Shown here piece after piece: positions 50,544-59,539 of a DNA stretch of 64,000 bases. How positions within the stretch are numbered: the stretch's first letter is position 1; each line of letters begins with the position of its first letter. The translations under genes and the position numbers were made by a program. Under the pieces are notes generated by a model. That model worked only from the letters and a program-made list of their open reading frames with translations. It was not told the DNA's origin and searched no databases. The stretch spans positions 1 to 64,000 of the forward strand of contig NZ_SOCR01000014.1 in the NCBI RefSeq assembly GCF_004364335.1. Direction: 5' to 3'. This DNA is from Pseudomonas graminis (lineage in GTDB: Bacteria; Pseudomonadota; Gammaproteobacteria; Pseudomonadales; Pseudomonadaceae).

Positions 50544-50869
50544 TCTGGGAATGCCTCTGGGTTTGCGGGCGCCGCAAGCGGTTGTGGAAATGCAACTGGG
50601 CCGTCCGGCACGCCGACCAGATCGACCGGGAATGCCTGGGCCGGGCTGTAATTAGCCGGGTTTGGAAACAGCAGCGTGACTACCAAATCACCGGAGATCA
50701 TTTCCACGTCGCCCGCGAACCATTCTGAATCGATCGCAGAGCGCGGTAAGGTGGCACCATCAGAAATCGCGGAGAAATCGAAGTCTTCGCCGTTGATATT
50801 CAGGACTTGCCCGGTTTTGACGACTTCCAGCAAGTCGTCTCGGCGCTGGGGGGAAAGCTTGATAATCAT
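50540..50869 (-). CDS. Phage protein, fibre-associated, unknown
   Basis: The 109-residue protein has no domain I recognise (MIIKLSPQRRDDLLEVVKTGQVLNINGEDFDF). Its start ATG 50869 overlaps the stop of the fibre gene in a TAATG arrangement, and its stop overlaps the chaperone start. It is probably a fibre-linked accessory, by position only. Confidence 0.65.
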   Translation of the reverse strand: MIIKLSPQRRDDLLEVVKTGQVLNINGEDFDFSAISDGATLPRSAIDSEWFAGDVEMISGDLVVTLLFPNPANYSPAQAFPVDLVGVPDGPVAFPQPLAAPANPEAFPE

Positions 50870-51894
50870 TAGAACCACCTGCCTATAGCGATTACATGGA
50901 CGTACGGGGTACCGACAGTCGCTGATGGGTGTGAGTTGCCGACGGCAATTGTCGTGCTGCTCCCGCTACCAGCGCTGTCCTGGGCAGCGTTTAGGAACCC
51001 CCCATTGCCACCTACAGACCCAGCGGCAGGAACGCAGATGGGCTGGGCGGTGAACGGCGACGGAAAGGACCATGCCGCTGCCGCCGCGGACCCCGGCGGC
51101 AACGACGGGTAGGCGATCCCGTGCCGGCAGATCATCGTGCCGTTAAGGTATTTCGTGAAGGTCCCGTTGCCGTTTGTGCCTTCTTCGACGATTGCACCGG
51201 TAGGAATCCCGCCGGATTGCGAGACAGTGCCGACCGCGTTTCCTTCGTGGTAAAGGGTGCGAGCAACCGCCCCCATTGAGAAGCCGCCAACTTTCAGTTT
51301 GTTGTCGGTATCCAGCCCGAAGTGAATTGCATATGACGCATCCCTGATAAAAGTGATGACTGAGGAGGCGCCGGCGTTTGCGCCGTTAGAGATCCTTAAT
51401 GCTGTTCTCCCATCTTTCCCGGATGAACTTATGTTCGCGATTCCTGGCGGCTCGCCAGAAGAGAAAAACGTACCTGCGGAATTATTGTTCACTCCTAAGC
51501 CAGCTGCGCCGAGTGCCGCCAACGCACCGGCAGCCGTCGTCATTCCGGTGCCGCCCTTCGTCACCGGCAAGGTGTCGTAGTTGCCGGTGGTACCCAGAGC
51601 TGCGAGCTTCGTGCCGAACTGGTTCACAAGGGCTCGCAATGCGTCGGCCGAGTCCTTGACGTAACCCTGCATCGGCGCCAGCGCGTAGGTGCCTGCGTTG
51701 GTTGTGGCGCCGAGGTAGTTCGGGGAAATCGCCATCGCTGTATCGCTGGCAATGTTGGTCACTTCGTACCAGCGCCCGTCCGGGCCGAGAAACGCATCCC
51801 CTACCCGGCTGTTGGCGATGAACGAAGTATTGTTGCCGGTGACGGCATTCGAATTTTGGGCGACGGAAACCGTCCCGGCTTTGTACCAGGGCAT
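50869..51894 (-). CDS. Phage tail fibre protein
   Basis: The 341-residue protein begins MPWYKAGTVSVAQNSNAVTGNNTSF, a known N-terminal pattern of lambdoid/Pseudomonas fibres. It has LPVTKGGTGMTTAAGALAALGA, the repeat typical of fibre shafts, and a glycine-rich C-terminal receptor-binding region ending VHVIAIGRWF. AAGGA precedes ATG 51894. Confidence 0.82.
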   Translation of the reverse strand: MPWYKAGTVSVAQNSNAVTGNNTSFIANSRVGDAFLGPDGRWYEVTNIASDTAMAISPNYLGATTNAGTYALAPMQGYVKDSADALRALVNQFGTKLAALGTTGNYDTLPVTKGGTGMTTAAGALAALGAAGLGVNNNSAGTFFSSGEPPGIANISSSGKDGRTALRISNGANAGASSVITFIRDASYAIHFGLDTDNKLKVGGFSMGAVARTLYHEGNAVGTVSQSGGIPTGAIVEEGTNGNGTFTKYLNGTMICRHGIAYPSLPPGSAAAAAWSFPSPFTAQPICVPAAGSVGGNGGFLNAAQDSAGSGSSTTIAVGNSHPSATVGTPYVHVIAIGRWF

Positions 51895-51940
51895 AAAGAG
51901 TCCTTGAATATTGATGCGGCCTGTAAGCGGCCCCGGGGGA

Positions 51941-52666
51941 TTAAACAGGCCGCATTGGGCGAGCTGCGAAAGTAGTTCTGCCGTTTTTGTCGGTGCCTAT
52001 CTCGGTGCCGGCCAGTGCACCCATATAGCCATTCAAAGTGCCGCGAACACCCGCATGAAAACCGCAGGGCGTTTCGCGACTGGTGTTGCCGTTGTAGTTT
52101 TTCCCGCCGAGCAATGTCGAGGCCAAGAAGTAGTCCTCGTAGGAGCCCGTCCATGCTGTTTGATAACCGGTCCAGTTAATCCCCGATACAGACCCGGCCC
52201 TGCCATCCTGAGTCCAACCCTCATTTGAAGGAACACCAGTCATGATCAGCAGGTTGTCAGAGCCCACAAAGATTTGTTCAGTAGCGGCGTTCCTGAGCCG
52301 GAGATCGTATTTGTTTGGGACGGATTTGGACGTGAAGGTCGCGACAAGCCAACGACCGCTGCAATCTGAGCTATTGAAAGGGGACATCAGCATCAGTTTG
52401 AAGGCAAAGCCGGTCCAGTTGCCTGCCCCACCCGCGTGCAGCAGTGTGTGATACATGCCCTGATTTGTGGGATTGAGGAAAATGAGTGGCGGTTCGATTG
52501 TCGTTATCGGTGCGGCGTACGTAATCACCGCGGTTGATATGGTAATTGAGGCATCGGAGGGCTTTCCAATCCTATAGTTGCCAGACCCGACAACGGACAG
52601 CACTCGGTTTTCGCTGGTCACTTGAACCAGGTTAGATCCGTTCCGGGATCTAAACCCATAAGACAT
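51941..52666 (-). CDS. Phage tail-tip associated protein, unknown
   Basis: The 241-residue protein is rich in Gly, Ser, Thr and Asn, with no domain I recognise (MSYGFRSRNGSNLVQVTSENRVLSV). Together with the preceding 98-residue gene it lies between J and the fibre, and both begin with a MxYG-R-x-x-N/R pattern, so it is probably a tail-tip or side-fibre component. Confidence 0.65.
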   Translation of the reverse strand: MSYGFRSRNGSNLVQVTSENRVLSVVGSGNYRIGKPSDASITISTAVITYAAPITTIEPPLIFLNPTNQGMYHTLLHAGGAGNWTGFAFKLMLMSPFNSSDCSGRWLVATFTSKSVPNKYDLRLRNAATEQIFVGSDNLLIMTGVPSNEGWTQDGRAGSVSGINWTGYQTAWTGSYEDYFLASTLLGGKNYNGNTSRETPCGFHAGVRGTLNGYMGALAGTEIGTDKNGRTTFAARPMRPV

Positions 52667-52674
52667 ACGTCACC

Positions 52675-52971
52675 TTATTGGTAGGTCAGAATAAAGACAT
52701 TCAGCAGTACTCCCGCACCGCGCCTCACGCGAAGCTGCCCGGTCGACCAAAACACCGACGGCAGGGTCTGCTCTTCGTTCGTCTGATTCGCAAGCGTTAC
52801 GCACACAAACGAGGTCGAGGTAATTTCCGGCATCGATATGAAGCTGGTGAAGTCGCTTGTGACCGGGGGGACCGTGACCTGTTTAGTCACTATCGACCGA
52901 ATCGTCATGACGGACGTGTCCAGAGTCACGCCCCCCTGGGCATTGCGTGTCCTTGCGCCGTAATAAGCCAT
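52675..52971 (-). CDS. Small phage tail-region protein, unknown
   Basis: The 98-residue protein begins MAYYGARTRNAQGGVTLDTS. Its N-terminus resembles that of the next gene. Its ATG overlaps the stop of J (TGATG), so translation is coupled. The function is unknown. Confidence 0.65.
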   Translation of the reverse strand: MAYYGARTRNAQGGVTLDTSVMTIRSIVTKQVTVPPVTSDFTSFISMPEITSTSFVCVTLANQTNEEQTLPSVFWSTGQLRVRRGAGVLLNVFILTYQ

Positions 52972-55900
52972 CAGCCGATTTTCCCGAACGCAGCGCGCTC
53001 TGTCCCGGCGCCGTCGTAGGCGAACATGCCGTTGTTGTTCAGCAGCAGCGACCCATCCGAGGTCTGACCACGAAGGGTCAGCGTTCCAGCCGGCACATTG
53101 ATCTCCAGCAATGGGAGGCCCTGGCTGTCGACCGCCGCGGACTTCAAGGTCATCCCGAGAATCAGCTCCTTGATGAAGGCCGTACTGATGATTGCGGTGT
53201 TGATGAACACTTGCCCTCCCTGCACCACGAACGGCGCAATCATCGTGCCGCTCGCCTCGTCCAGAATCGCGAACCGCTGAGCGAAAGCGAGAATCTGGGA
53301 CTCCTGCTGCTGGCCCTCGACACCTATGGCGAGTCCCGCCATGACCGTTCGCCCGCCGACCGTGGTGGATGTTTTTATGGTCGTGAGCGACGAAACCTTG
53401 CCGCCAAGTGCCGAGACCGCCCTAGTGGCTGTTTCGGCGCTGGCTGTAGCGCCATTGGCTGTCGCATTAAGCGTTGTGATCTGCTGAGCAGTGGCCTGCC
53501 TGTCAGTGGCCATCGTCGTTTCGACAATGCTTATCTTCGACTCATTTCCGCCAACCCGTGCATCCAGCAGGGTGACCCGCTGTGTCTGCGCAAAGTCTTG
53601 CTCCGTGCGGACCTTGACCTCTTGCGCGTAACTGGCGGTGCTGTCCCATCCTTTGAGTGCATCGGCGAGCTCACCTTCACCGCTGTCCTCCCGATAGGAA
53701 GCTTGAAGGGCCTGAAGCTGAGATGCTGTAGAGGTGGTCTTGCCGTCAATCGTTGTGATGTCAGTGGTGTTCTTCGTGACCTGCGCGGCCAAACCGTTCG
53801 CGGCTCGGATCGACTGGCCGCTGTTAACCCAATACGTCGGGTTAGGCGGCCCGTTCGAGCCGTCGGCTTTGGCCGGCACGTCGATGATCGCGGTCCATAG
53901 GTTGTCGCCAACCCTGACCGTGTTATCGCGCACGTAGGGATCAGTCGGCACGTAAGCCAGTGCATCGGTGATCGCACCAATCTCGCTTTTAAGCTCAGCA
54001 ATGCGTTCATTGACCGAGCCGTCCCCATCCCCGGATATCTTGCCGATCTCGGAAAACAGCTGCTCGGACAGGGCGGACGCCTGGATTTTCCCCAAGAAAT
54101 ACTTTTCGTATTCGGCCTGGTCCCTGCTGACCTGGCCATTGACGCCGTTAACGGCTGGATGCCATGGGCCGACATTCCCGCTTCGATCCACGAGGCGCGC
54201 CCAGAAGAACAGGCTGGTCCCAACGTTCAGGTTGTGCATCTCGTGCGTGGCTTGCGGATAGGCGAAATCCGACAGTTTCGTGGCCGTCGCCAGATTGTTC
54301 GTGCCGTTGCTCCATATCTCGGTCCGCTGGGTGTCTTCTGCACCAGGTGGGAAAGTCCACTGAAGATGAATGCCATAGACCAGCGCCGAGGCTGTCAGTG
54401 AAGTCACTGCCGGCGGCAACCCCTCCTTGCCGTTGAGCTGGGTCAGTATCGAGTTTCGCCATACCGACGAGATGTCATAGGCACTGACTGCCCGAACGCG
54501 CGCCAGGTACGAGCCGGAATAGATGCCGACGATATCGACGCTGTTTGCGCCGGTGCGCTGCACCTTGATCCAATTGCCGTTGTCCTTTCGCCACTCGACG
54601 TCATAGCCCACCGCGCCATTTACCGCGGGCCAGGCGATCGTCATGGTGGTGACAGCGAGGCCCTGCGCGATCGCAGTGGTCGAGGCCAATGTCACGCTCG
54701 CCGGCGCCGGAACGACAGTGAGCGGAATCACACTGATCGGCCGTTCCTCGAGGCGCGCGCCGGTGTCGATGTAGGCGAACTTCCCTGGCTCGTATTGCAG
54801 CGCCGAGATCTCGTAGTCCCCTTCAGTAGTCCGTTTGGTGCTCAAAACACGGAACAGCGGAATGGCCAGATCATCTGCATCGAGCGCCCACTGGAGCTCG
54901 GGGCCTGGGGTTTGGCTGTACGCGGTAGTGACTGTGATCGCACGACCATTCACAGACTGCACCGTGCGCGCCTGCGCTTGGCCGCTGGGCAGGTTGATGA
55001 TCAACCTGTCGCCAGCCTTGGCCATGGTGTCCCGGTCGAGCGTCACCACGCGGCCGGCGGCGGCAGAGATACGGCCGCCGACTTCGCGCCCGGCCAGCAG
55101 CGAGTCGGCCACCGGAATGATGTAGCCCGGCAGTGGTATCGCGCCTTCCATGCCGGTCTTGAACGTGATGGTTCGGTCCTGGCTGTTACTCATCACCACC
55201 CATTTCCCGCGGCGCTGAGCCTCCGACGCCCGGGTGCAGCCGATCGCGCTGATCTCGGTGGGTCTGTCGTCGAAACGTCGCTGCAACGCCAAGTCCGAAT
55301 AGGCAGTCACGTCGGTGTCGTAGTTGTTGGCCGGGTTGTCGTAGCTGACGATTGCGCGCGTGTAGCGCGTCTTTGCCGAGGCGCTGCCGTAGTTCATTTC
55401 CCCGCCAATCACGTTGGCCCGGGTGAACACGTAGTCGAAGTCCTGCGCGCGGGGCATGTCCGCCTGCATCACGAGCTGGCCCTGCGCCCAGTAAGTCATG
55501 CCCCGATAAATCGCCGAGATGTCGCGTAGCAGCGTCCATGCATCCGCCTTGCCCTGGAGGTTCATGTCGCAGAGGAAGCGTGGTTCCTGCCCGCTGATGC
55601 CGTCCGACACCAGTTGATCGCAATACTGGGCGATCCGGTACAGCTCCCACTTGTCGACCATGTACGGCTTGATGCGCTTGCCAAGTCCGAAGCGGTCAAC
55701 CGTGCAGATGCCGTAGGTGACCCACGCAGGGTTGTTGGTCCATGCCTGCTTAAAAGTCCCGTCCCAGACGCCGGTATAGGAGCGCGCGACCGGGTCGTAG
55801 TTGCTTGGGACCTGCCACTTGCGGCCCTTGCACTTGATGGTCACAGCCGGAATGTTGCTGAACTGCTCCGCGTCGAATTCGACGTACAGAAGCGCGGTGT

Positions 55901-56576
55901 TCGGGTAGCGGAGCTTCTCGTCGATCACCTCAGTCAGACCGGCGACAAGCATCGTGTCGGCGATCTTGTTGGTGTTCTGGTTCGCTGTCAGGCGGCGCAC
56001 GCGGATCTGCCAGCCAGAAGTCGCCGGCGGCAAATCGATACGGCGGGAGCGCTCATACCGGGTCGTGGTCTTTCCGTCCACAGCCTCGGACAGCACCTGT
56101 ACGTAGGCGCCGCCGTCGGTGGCCAGGTCAACGGCATACTCGATGCGGTACCCGCCGACATTGCCCTCATCATCCTGCCGCTGCAGCGCTGGCCAAGCGA
56201 GCCGAATACGCACGGCAGAAAGCTGGACGTTGGTGATCGAGCGAATCCACGGGCTGTCGCTGCGCAGCTCGACGTTGATGGTGGTTTCGTTCTCGACTGA
56301 CGGGATACCGGGGATGTAATCCTGTTCAACGGAGCCGGAGCGCCACTCCCACTTCACATTCGGGAAATTGACGTTGCCGCTGGCGTCGTTTATCGGCGTG
56401 TTATCCAGGAAAATGTCGGCGGCCGTGGGCACGCCTTCAAACTCGCCCTCGCCCACCGCGATCAGGATCTTGGCCAAGTTGGTGGAACGCAGGCTGTCGG
56501 TTGCCTCCGTCGGCGCCTTCGGGCTGCTACTGCCGCCTTTGGCGCCCCAGATATCCACTTGCTCAGCTGCGCCCAT
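52971..56576 (-). CDS. Tail tip / host specificity protein J
   Basis: The 1201-residue lambda gpJ-like protein opens with GAKGGSSSPKAPTEATDSLRST, typical of J. It has fibronectin-III-like stretches in the 600-800 region (ARVRAVSAYDISSVWRNS) and a C-terminal part ending in ERAAFGKIG with many coiled repeats. It forms the tip of the tail and carries receptor specificity. ATG 56576 is preceded by GGAGGAAAG. A terminator-like hairpin lies between it and I. Confidence 0.88.
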   Translation of the reverse strand: MGAAEQVDIWGAKGGSSSPKAPTEATDSLRSTNLAKILIAVGEGEFEGVPTAADIFLDNTPINDASGNVNFPNVKWEWRSGSVEQDYIPGIPSVENETTINVELRSDSPWIRSITNVQLSAVRIRLAWPALQRQDDEGNVGGYRIEYAVDLATDGGAYVQVLSEAVDGKTTTRYERSRRIDLPPATSGWQIRVRRLTANQNTNKIADTMLVAGLTEVIDEKLRYPNTALLYVEFDAEQFSNIPAVTIKCKGRKWQVPSNYDPVARSYTGVWDGTFKQAWTNNPAWVTYGICTVDRFGLGKRIKPYMVDKWELYRIAQYCDQLVSDGISGQEPRFLCDMNLQGKADAWTLLRDISAIYRGMTYWAQGQLVMQADMPRAQDFDYVFTRANVIGGEMNYGSASAKTRYTRAIVSYDNPANNYDTDVTAYSDLALQRRFDDRPTEISAIGCTRASEAQRRGKWVVMSNSQDRTITFKTGMEGAIPLPGYIIPVADSLLAGREVGGRISAAAGRVVTLDRDTMAKAGDRLIINLPSGQAQARTVQSVNGRAITVTTAYSQTPGPELQWALDADDLAIPLFRVLSTKRTTEGDYEISALQYEPGKFAYIDTGARLEERPISVIPLTVVPAPASVTLASTTAIAQGLAVTTMTIAWPAVNGAVGYDVEWRKDNGNWIKVQRTGANSVDIVGIYSGSYLARVRAVSAYDISSVWRNSILTQLNGKEGLPPAVTSLTASALVYGIHLQWTFPPGAEDTQRTEIWSNGTNNLATATKLSDFAYPQATHEMHNLNVGTSLFFWARLVDRSGNVGPWHPAVNGVNGQVSRDQAEYEKYFLGKIQASALSEQLFSEIGKISGDGDGSVNERIAELKSEIGAITDALAYVPTDPYVRDNTVRVGDNLWTAIIDVPAKADGSNGPPNPTYWVNSGQSIRAANGLAAQVTKNTTDITTIDGKTTSTASQLQALQASYREDSGEGELADALKGWDSTASYAQEVKVRTEQDFAQTQRVTLLDARVGGNESKISIVETTMATDRQATAQQITTLNATANGATASAETATRAVSALGGKVSSLTTIKTSTTVGGRTVMAGLAIGVEGQQQESQILAFAQRFAILDEASGTMIAPFVVQGGQVFINTAIISTAFIKELILGMTLKSAAVDSQGLPLLEINVPAGTLTLRGQTSDGSLLLNNNGMFAYDGAGTERAAFGKIG

Positions 56577-56592
56577 GCTTTCCTCCAGGCAT

Positions 56593-56614
56593 AAAAAAAC
56601 CGCCAATCGGCGGT
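56593..56614 (-). terminator. Terminator-like hairpin upstream of J
   Basis: ACCGCC (56599-56604) pairs with GGCGGT (56609-56614); the A-run 56593-56599 gives a U-tract on the minus strand, 16 bases from the J ATG. Confidence 0.75.
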
Positions 56615-56633
56615 CAGGTCTTCCAGTTCAAAT

Positions 56634-57251
56634 TCAGGTTTTGTCTTCAGCGAGAATCGATGCAGAGATAATCGCGCCACCCCACCGGCGTTCGCCGATG
56701 CAGATCGCGACAGGGTTGCCGCTGGCAGTCGTGTTCTTGGCACTGCCAAACGCGTATGACGGCAAGTTGTCGGGTGACGCACTTTGGCTCAGGCTCTTTG
56801 CTTGAGGGCTCAACAGTTGAATGACACCTCCAGCGGTCATCGCTATGCCGCCACTAAGCAAGGCAGATGAAGCACCGAGGGCGAAGGGTGTACTGCCAGG
56901 CACAAAAAATGAGGCCACAACCATCACGATGCCGACAACAGTCTGCAGCACGCCGGCGCGCTTGCTCCCGGATATGACCGGGACAATTCGTAGGTGTCTG
57001 GTGCCACCAAGGTCAAACTGCGATTCACCGACGTTCTGCTTATTCCGGAAAATGGCAAACCGCATTCCCAGTCGGTGCAATCGATCGACCTCGTCTTTGA
57101 AGCCGGGCAGGGAAACCTGAAGTGCTTTGAATACCTCCCATGACTTCCCAGTGTCGAGCAGCCTCGAATGTATCTTGCCGAGCTTCCTACCTAATGCCCC
57201 CCACAGCTCAATGGTCGTCATCGCGTCGTAGTGAATGGCTGTACTTCCCAT
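56634..57251 (-). CDS. Tail assembly protein I
   Basis: The 205-residue lambda gpI-like protein starts MTTIELWGALGRKLGK-like after ten residues and has a hydrophobic middle (VVGIVMVVASFFVPG) and a C-terminal IELLSP-like IQLLSPQAK region. It assists tail tip assembly. ATG 57251 has GGAG 6 nt upstream; ATG 57221 is an alternative. Another terminator-like hairpin lies just upstream. Confidence 0.8.
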   Translation of the reverse strand: MGSTAIHYDAMTTIELWGALGRKLGKIHSRLLDTGKSWEVFKALQVSLPGFKDEVDRLHRLGMRFAIFRNKQNVGESQFDLGGTRHLRIVPVISGSKRAGVLQTVVGIVMVVASFFVPGSTPFALGASSALLSGGIAMTAGGVIQLLSPQAKSLSQSASPDNLPSYAFGSAKNTTASGNPVAICIGERRWGGAIISASILAEDKT

Positions 57252-57264
57252 ATAAGCTCCAGAC

Positions 57265-57286
57265 AAAAAAGCCGCCCGGAGGCGGC
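57265..57286 (-). terminator. Terminator-like hairpin after the lipoprotein gene
   Basis: GCCGCC (57271-57276) pairs with GGCGGC (57281-57286); the A-run 57265-57270 gives a U-tract on the minus strand, 13 bases from the I ATG. Confidence 0.75.
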
Positions 57287-57305
57287 ATGAGAGGCGCAAC
57301 GCTCA

Positions 57306-57653
57306 TCAGATACAGGATCGAACAGCGTCTGAAACCGCGCCCCGTCCAAGTTGTTGCCAAGCAATTCGTTGGAAATGTTTAACAATAGAACCATTTTGCG
57401 TCCGAGAAACTTCAAGCACTTCGTCAGTTTGCCCTACACCGGGATTCGCCAATATCAAGCGATAGCCAGTTTCTGTTTCGCTCATTGACGCGCCAGCATT
57501 GAGATCCTGCCATTTAGGAAGGACACACAATGCGTATTGTTTTGGGCTTTTTTGAGTGGATGCTGTGAACACCGGATTGGTATTTCTAAGATCGGATGGA
57601 GTAGTACATCCGGCCAACAGAGCAACGGCGAGCGCTGCAACTAAATTTCGCAT
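57306..57653 (-). CDS. Phage-encoded lipoprotein
   Basis: The 115-residue protein has a lipoprotein signal MRNLVAALAVALLAGCTT (lipobox Cys at residue 16) and a mature domain with two more Cys. It lies between K and I, where lambdoid phages may insert cargo genes, and is followed by a hairpin. Phage lipoproteins in such places (Cor, Llp) often block superinfection, but there is no direct similarity that I can claim. Confidence 0.75.
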   Translation of the reverse strand: MRNLVAALAVALLAGCTTPSDLRNTNPVFTASTQKSPKQYALCVLPKWQDLNAGASMSETETGYRLILANPGVGQTDEVLEVSRTQNGSIVKHFQRIAWQQLGRGAVSDAVRSCI

Positions 57654-57685
57654 GATGGTCCCTCATTGATAAAGGACTGAGCGTA

Positions 57686-58441
57686 TCACCGGGAGTCGCG
57701 ATGGCGAAGTATCAGCCGAGTGCGGTCGTGCCACGGGCCGCCGAAGATGATGATCTCGGACGGCCTCCCGTACATGTGGTGGAGCAGGAACGGGCCGGCG
57801 CCGTGCACCGCCGTCGCTTCGTCCGGCAGGCTTGGATCTGCGCCGAGGTAAATGCCAGCGTGGTTCGGGTGTTTCGTGCGCCCGACTTCCATGACAATCA
57901 TGTCTCCCCGTTGCGGCGTGCCCACCCGCTCAAAGCCCGCCGACTCATAGGCCTGCTCGTACAGGCTCGGGCCATCGGCGTGCTCCCACCAACCGTCCTC
58001 CCGTTTGAAGACATCGAACTCCAGCCCCCATTCGCTCTTGTACCAATCAGCGCAGATCTGCCAGCAATCCCAGGCACCGTGCACAAAGGGACGGCCCAGC
58101 AGCGGCGTATTGCCGGTGGGAACGATCGTTCGCAGATCACCTTCTGGCCAGCTGAGGATGTGCCAGGGCAATTCTGTCGCCTCGCACATCGCCAGATCGC
58201 GTGGCGAAGGCCTGCTCGTGGCGTCAGGGTGCGAGTGGACGATGCCGATCACTTCGCCCAGGTCCTCGGCGGCGGCGTAATCCGCCGGCGAGATCCGAAA
58301 CTCTTCATTGGGATCAGCCGCGGTGTTCGTGCACGGTATGTACTGCTGCTTGCGCCCGATGCTAATCAGCAGCCCGCAACACTCGCGAGGGTAATCGGCG
58401 GCGGCGTGCGCCTGAACCGCCTTGACAATATGTTTCAGCAT
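57686..58441 (-). CDS. Tail assembly protein K (JAMM + NlpC/P60)
   Basis: The 251-residue lambda gpK-like protein has an N-terminal JAMM domain with HSHPDATSRPSPRD, matching H-x-H-x7-S-x2-D, and the Glu in YPRECCGLL. A C-terminal NlpC/P60 peptidase domain follows, with Cys in HGAWDCWQ and His in HPNHAGIYLG. In lambda K is needed for tail tip assembly and probably digests peptidoglycan or processes tip protein. It is 2 bases from L. Confidence 0.87.
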   Translation of the reverse strand: MLKHIVKAVQAHAAADYPRECCGLLISIGRKQQYIPCTNTAADPNEEFRISPADYAAAEDLGEVIGIVHSHPDATSRPSPRDLAMCEATELPWHILSWPEGDLRTIVPTGNTPLLGRPFVHGAWDCWQICADWYKSEWGLEFDVFKREDGWWEHADGPSLYEQAYESAGFERVGTPQRGDMIVMEVGRTKHPNHAGIYLGADPSLPDEATAVHGAGPFLLHHMYGRPSEIIIFGGPWHDRTRLILRHRDSR

Positions 58442-58443
58442 GG

Positions 58444-59193
58444 TTAGCTCCTGGCGATCAGGGACACGGCAGGGAAGCCGCCAAATGGCAAGGGGTTGCC
58501 CTCACCGAAGCGAGGCACACAACCACGTCCCAGAGTCGCGTCGCACTCGTCCTTTTCTGGATCGTCGGTGAGGTTTCCATCCTTGTCCCGGTATGGGCCG
58601 GTGTAATTGCAGTTGGGGCCGCGGTACCCACCGGTCAGGCACCAGTGGCACAGCGTCGTCATCTGCCGCCCAATTGATTCGCCACCCACATCGCCCGGGC
58701 TCGCCAACTCCCACGACACGCTCGACCCGTTCTCCGATGTCTTTTGGTCTAGAAACCAGACCTCGATCGTCTCCTGCGAGGGATCCGCGTCAGGATTGCC
58801 GCCGGCGAAGTTCTCGGCATCCAGATACGTGCCCAGGGTGTGCCGCATCGTCAGCTTGAAATCCAGCAGATCCTCGAAGGCTAGGCACAACGCCGTGATC
58901 CTGCCGTTGACGTTGCCCACCGAGAGCGTCGGGCGTACTGCCGTGCCATCGCCCGTGGCCTCGATGCCGTCGATCTGCATCGGCCAGGCGCCGTATTCCT
59001 CCCCCTGCCACCAGATCGCCTTAGCAGGCAGCTGATCGGCATCGGCGCCAGCAGCGATCAACTCGGCGGCTGTATATGGGATGGAGTGACCGTGAAACCG
59101 CAACACATCCGCGCCGAAATCAGACCCATCCAATTCAAACAGCAGCACTTCACTACCAGGCTCGAGCACCTGGATATCTTTGATCAGTGGCAT
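58444..59193 (-). CDS. Minor tail protein L
   Basis: The 249-residue lambda gpL-like protein has a C-terminal Cys-rich segment (CHWCLTGGYRGPNCNYTG, then ECDATLGRGC) that in lambda L holds an iron-sulfur cluster at the tail tip. It is followed closely by K and preceded 7 bases upstream by M. The length fits the family. Confidence 0.85.
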   Translation of the reverse strand: MPLIKDIQVLEPGSEVLLFELDGSDFGADVLRFHGHSIPYTAAELIAAGADADQLPAKAIWWQGEEYGAWPMQIDGIEATGDGTAVRPTLSVGNVNGRITALCLAFEDLLDFKLTMRHTLGTYLDAENFAGGNPDADPSQETIEVWFLDQKTSENGSSVSWELASPGDVGGESIGRQMTTLCHWCLTGGYRGPNCNYTGPYRDKDGNLTDDPEKDECDATLGRGCVPRFGEGNPLPFGGFPAVSLIARS

Positions 59194-59200
59194 GTTTGTC

Positions 59201-59539
59201 CTATGGCTTGAATGACTGGGTGAACGTGGTTGTTAGGGTGTAAATGCCCGCGCCCTTGGGGCTCACTGCCGGCGCGGTGGCGCGCCAGAAACTTAGCTCG
59301 CCGAGAGGGGGCGTCCAGAAAAACGATTTGAAATTGCCGTGACGATCCAGAAAGGCTTTGATTTCCAGCGCTGTGGCTTTACCGACCACAAAGGTCAGGG
59401 ACCAACTGTCAACGCGGTTGTTGATGCCATCCCCAACCACCTGCTCATATCCATCACCAAATTTTGATGACCGAGTTCGATACTCCGGAGCGCTGGCGGC
59501 ATCAATCCCCGGACACCAGGTGAACGTCTCAACGGCCAT
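59201..59539 (-). CDS. Minor tail protein M
   Basis: The 112-residue gpM-like protein (ETFTWCPGIDAASAPEYRTRSSKFGDGYEQVVGDGIN, then FFWTPPLGE and FTQSFKP) matches the phage minor tail family. Its start overlaps the end of the tape measure gene by 11 bases. It sits between H and L as in lambda. Confidence 0.85.
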   Translation of the reverse strand: MAVETFTWCPGIDAASAPEYRTRSSKFGDGYEQVVGDGINNRVDSWSLTFVVGKATALEIKAFLDRHGNFKSFFWTPPLGELSFWRATAPAVSPKGAGIYTLTTTFTQSFKP

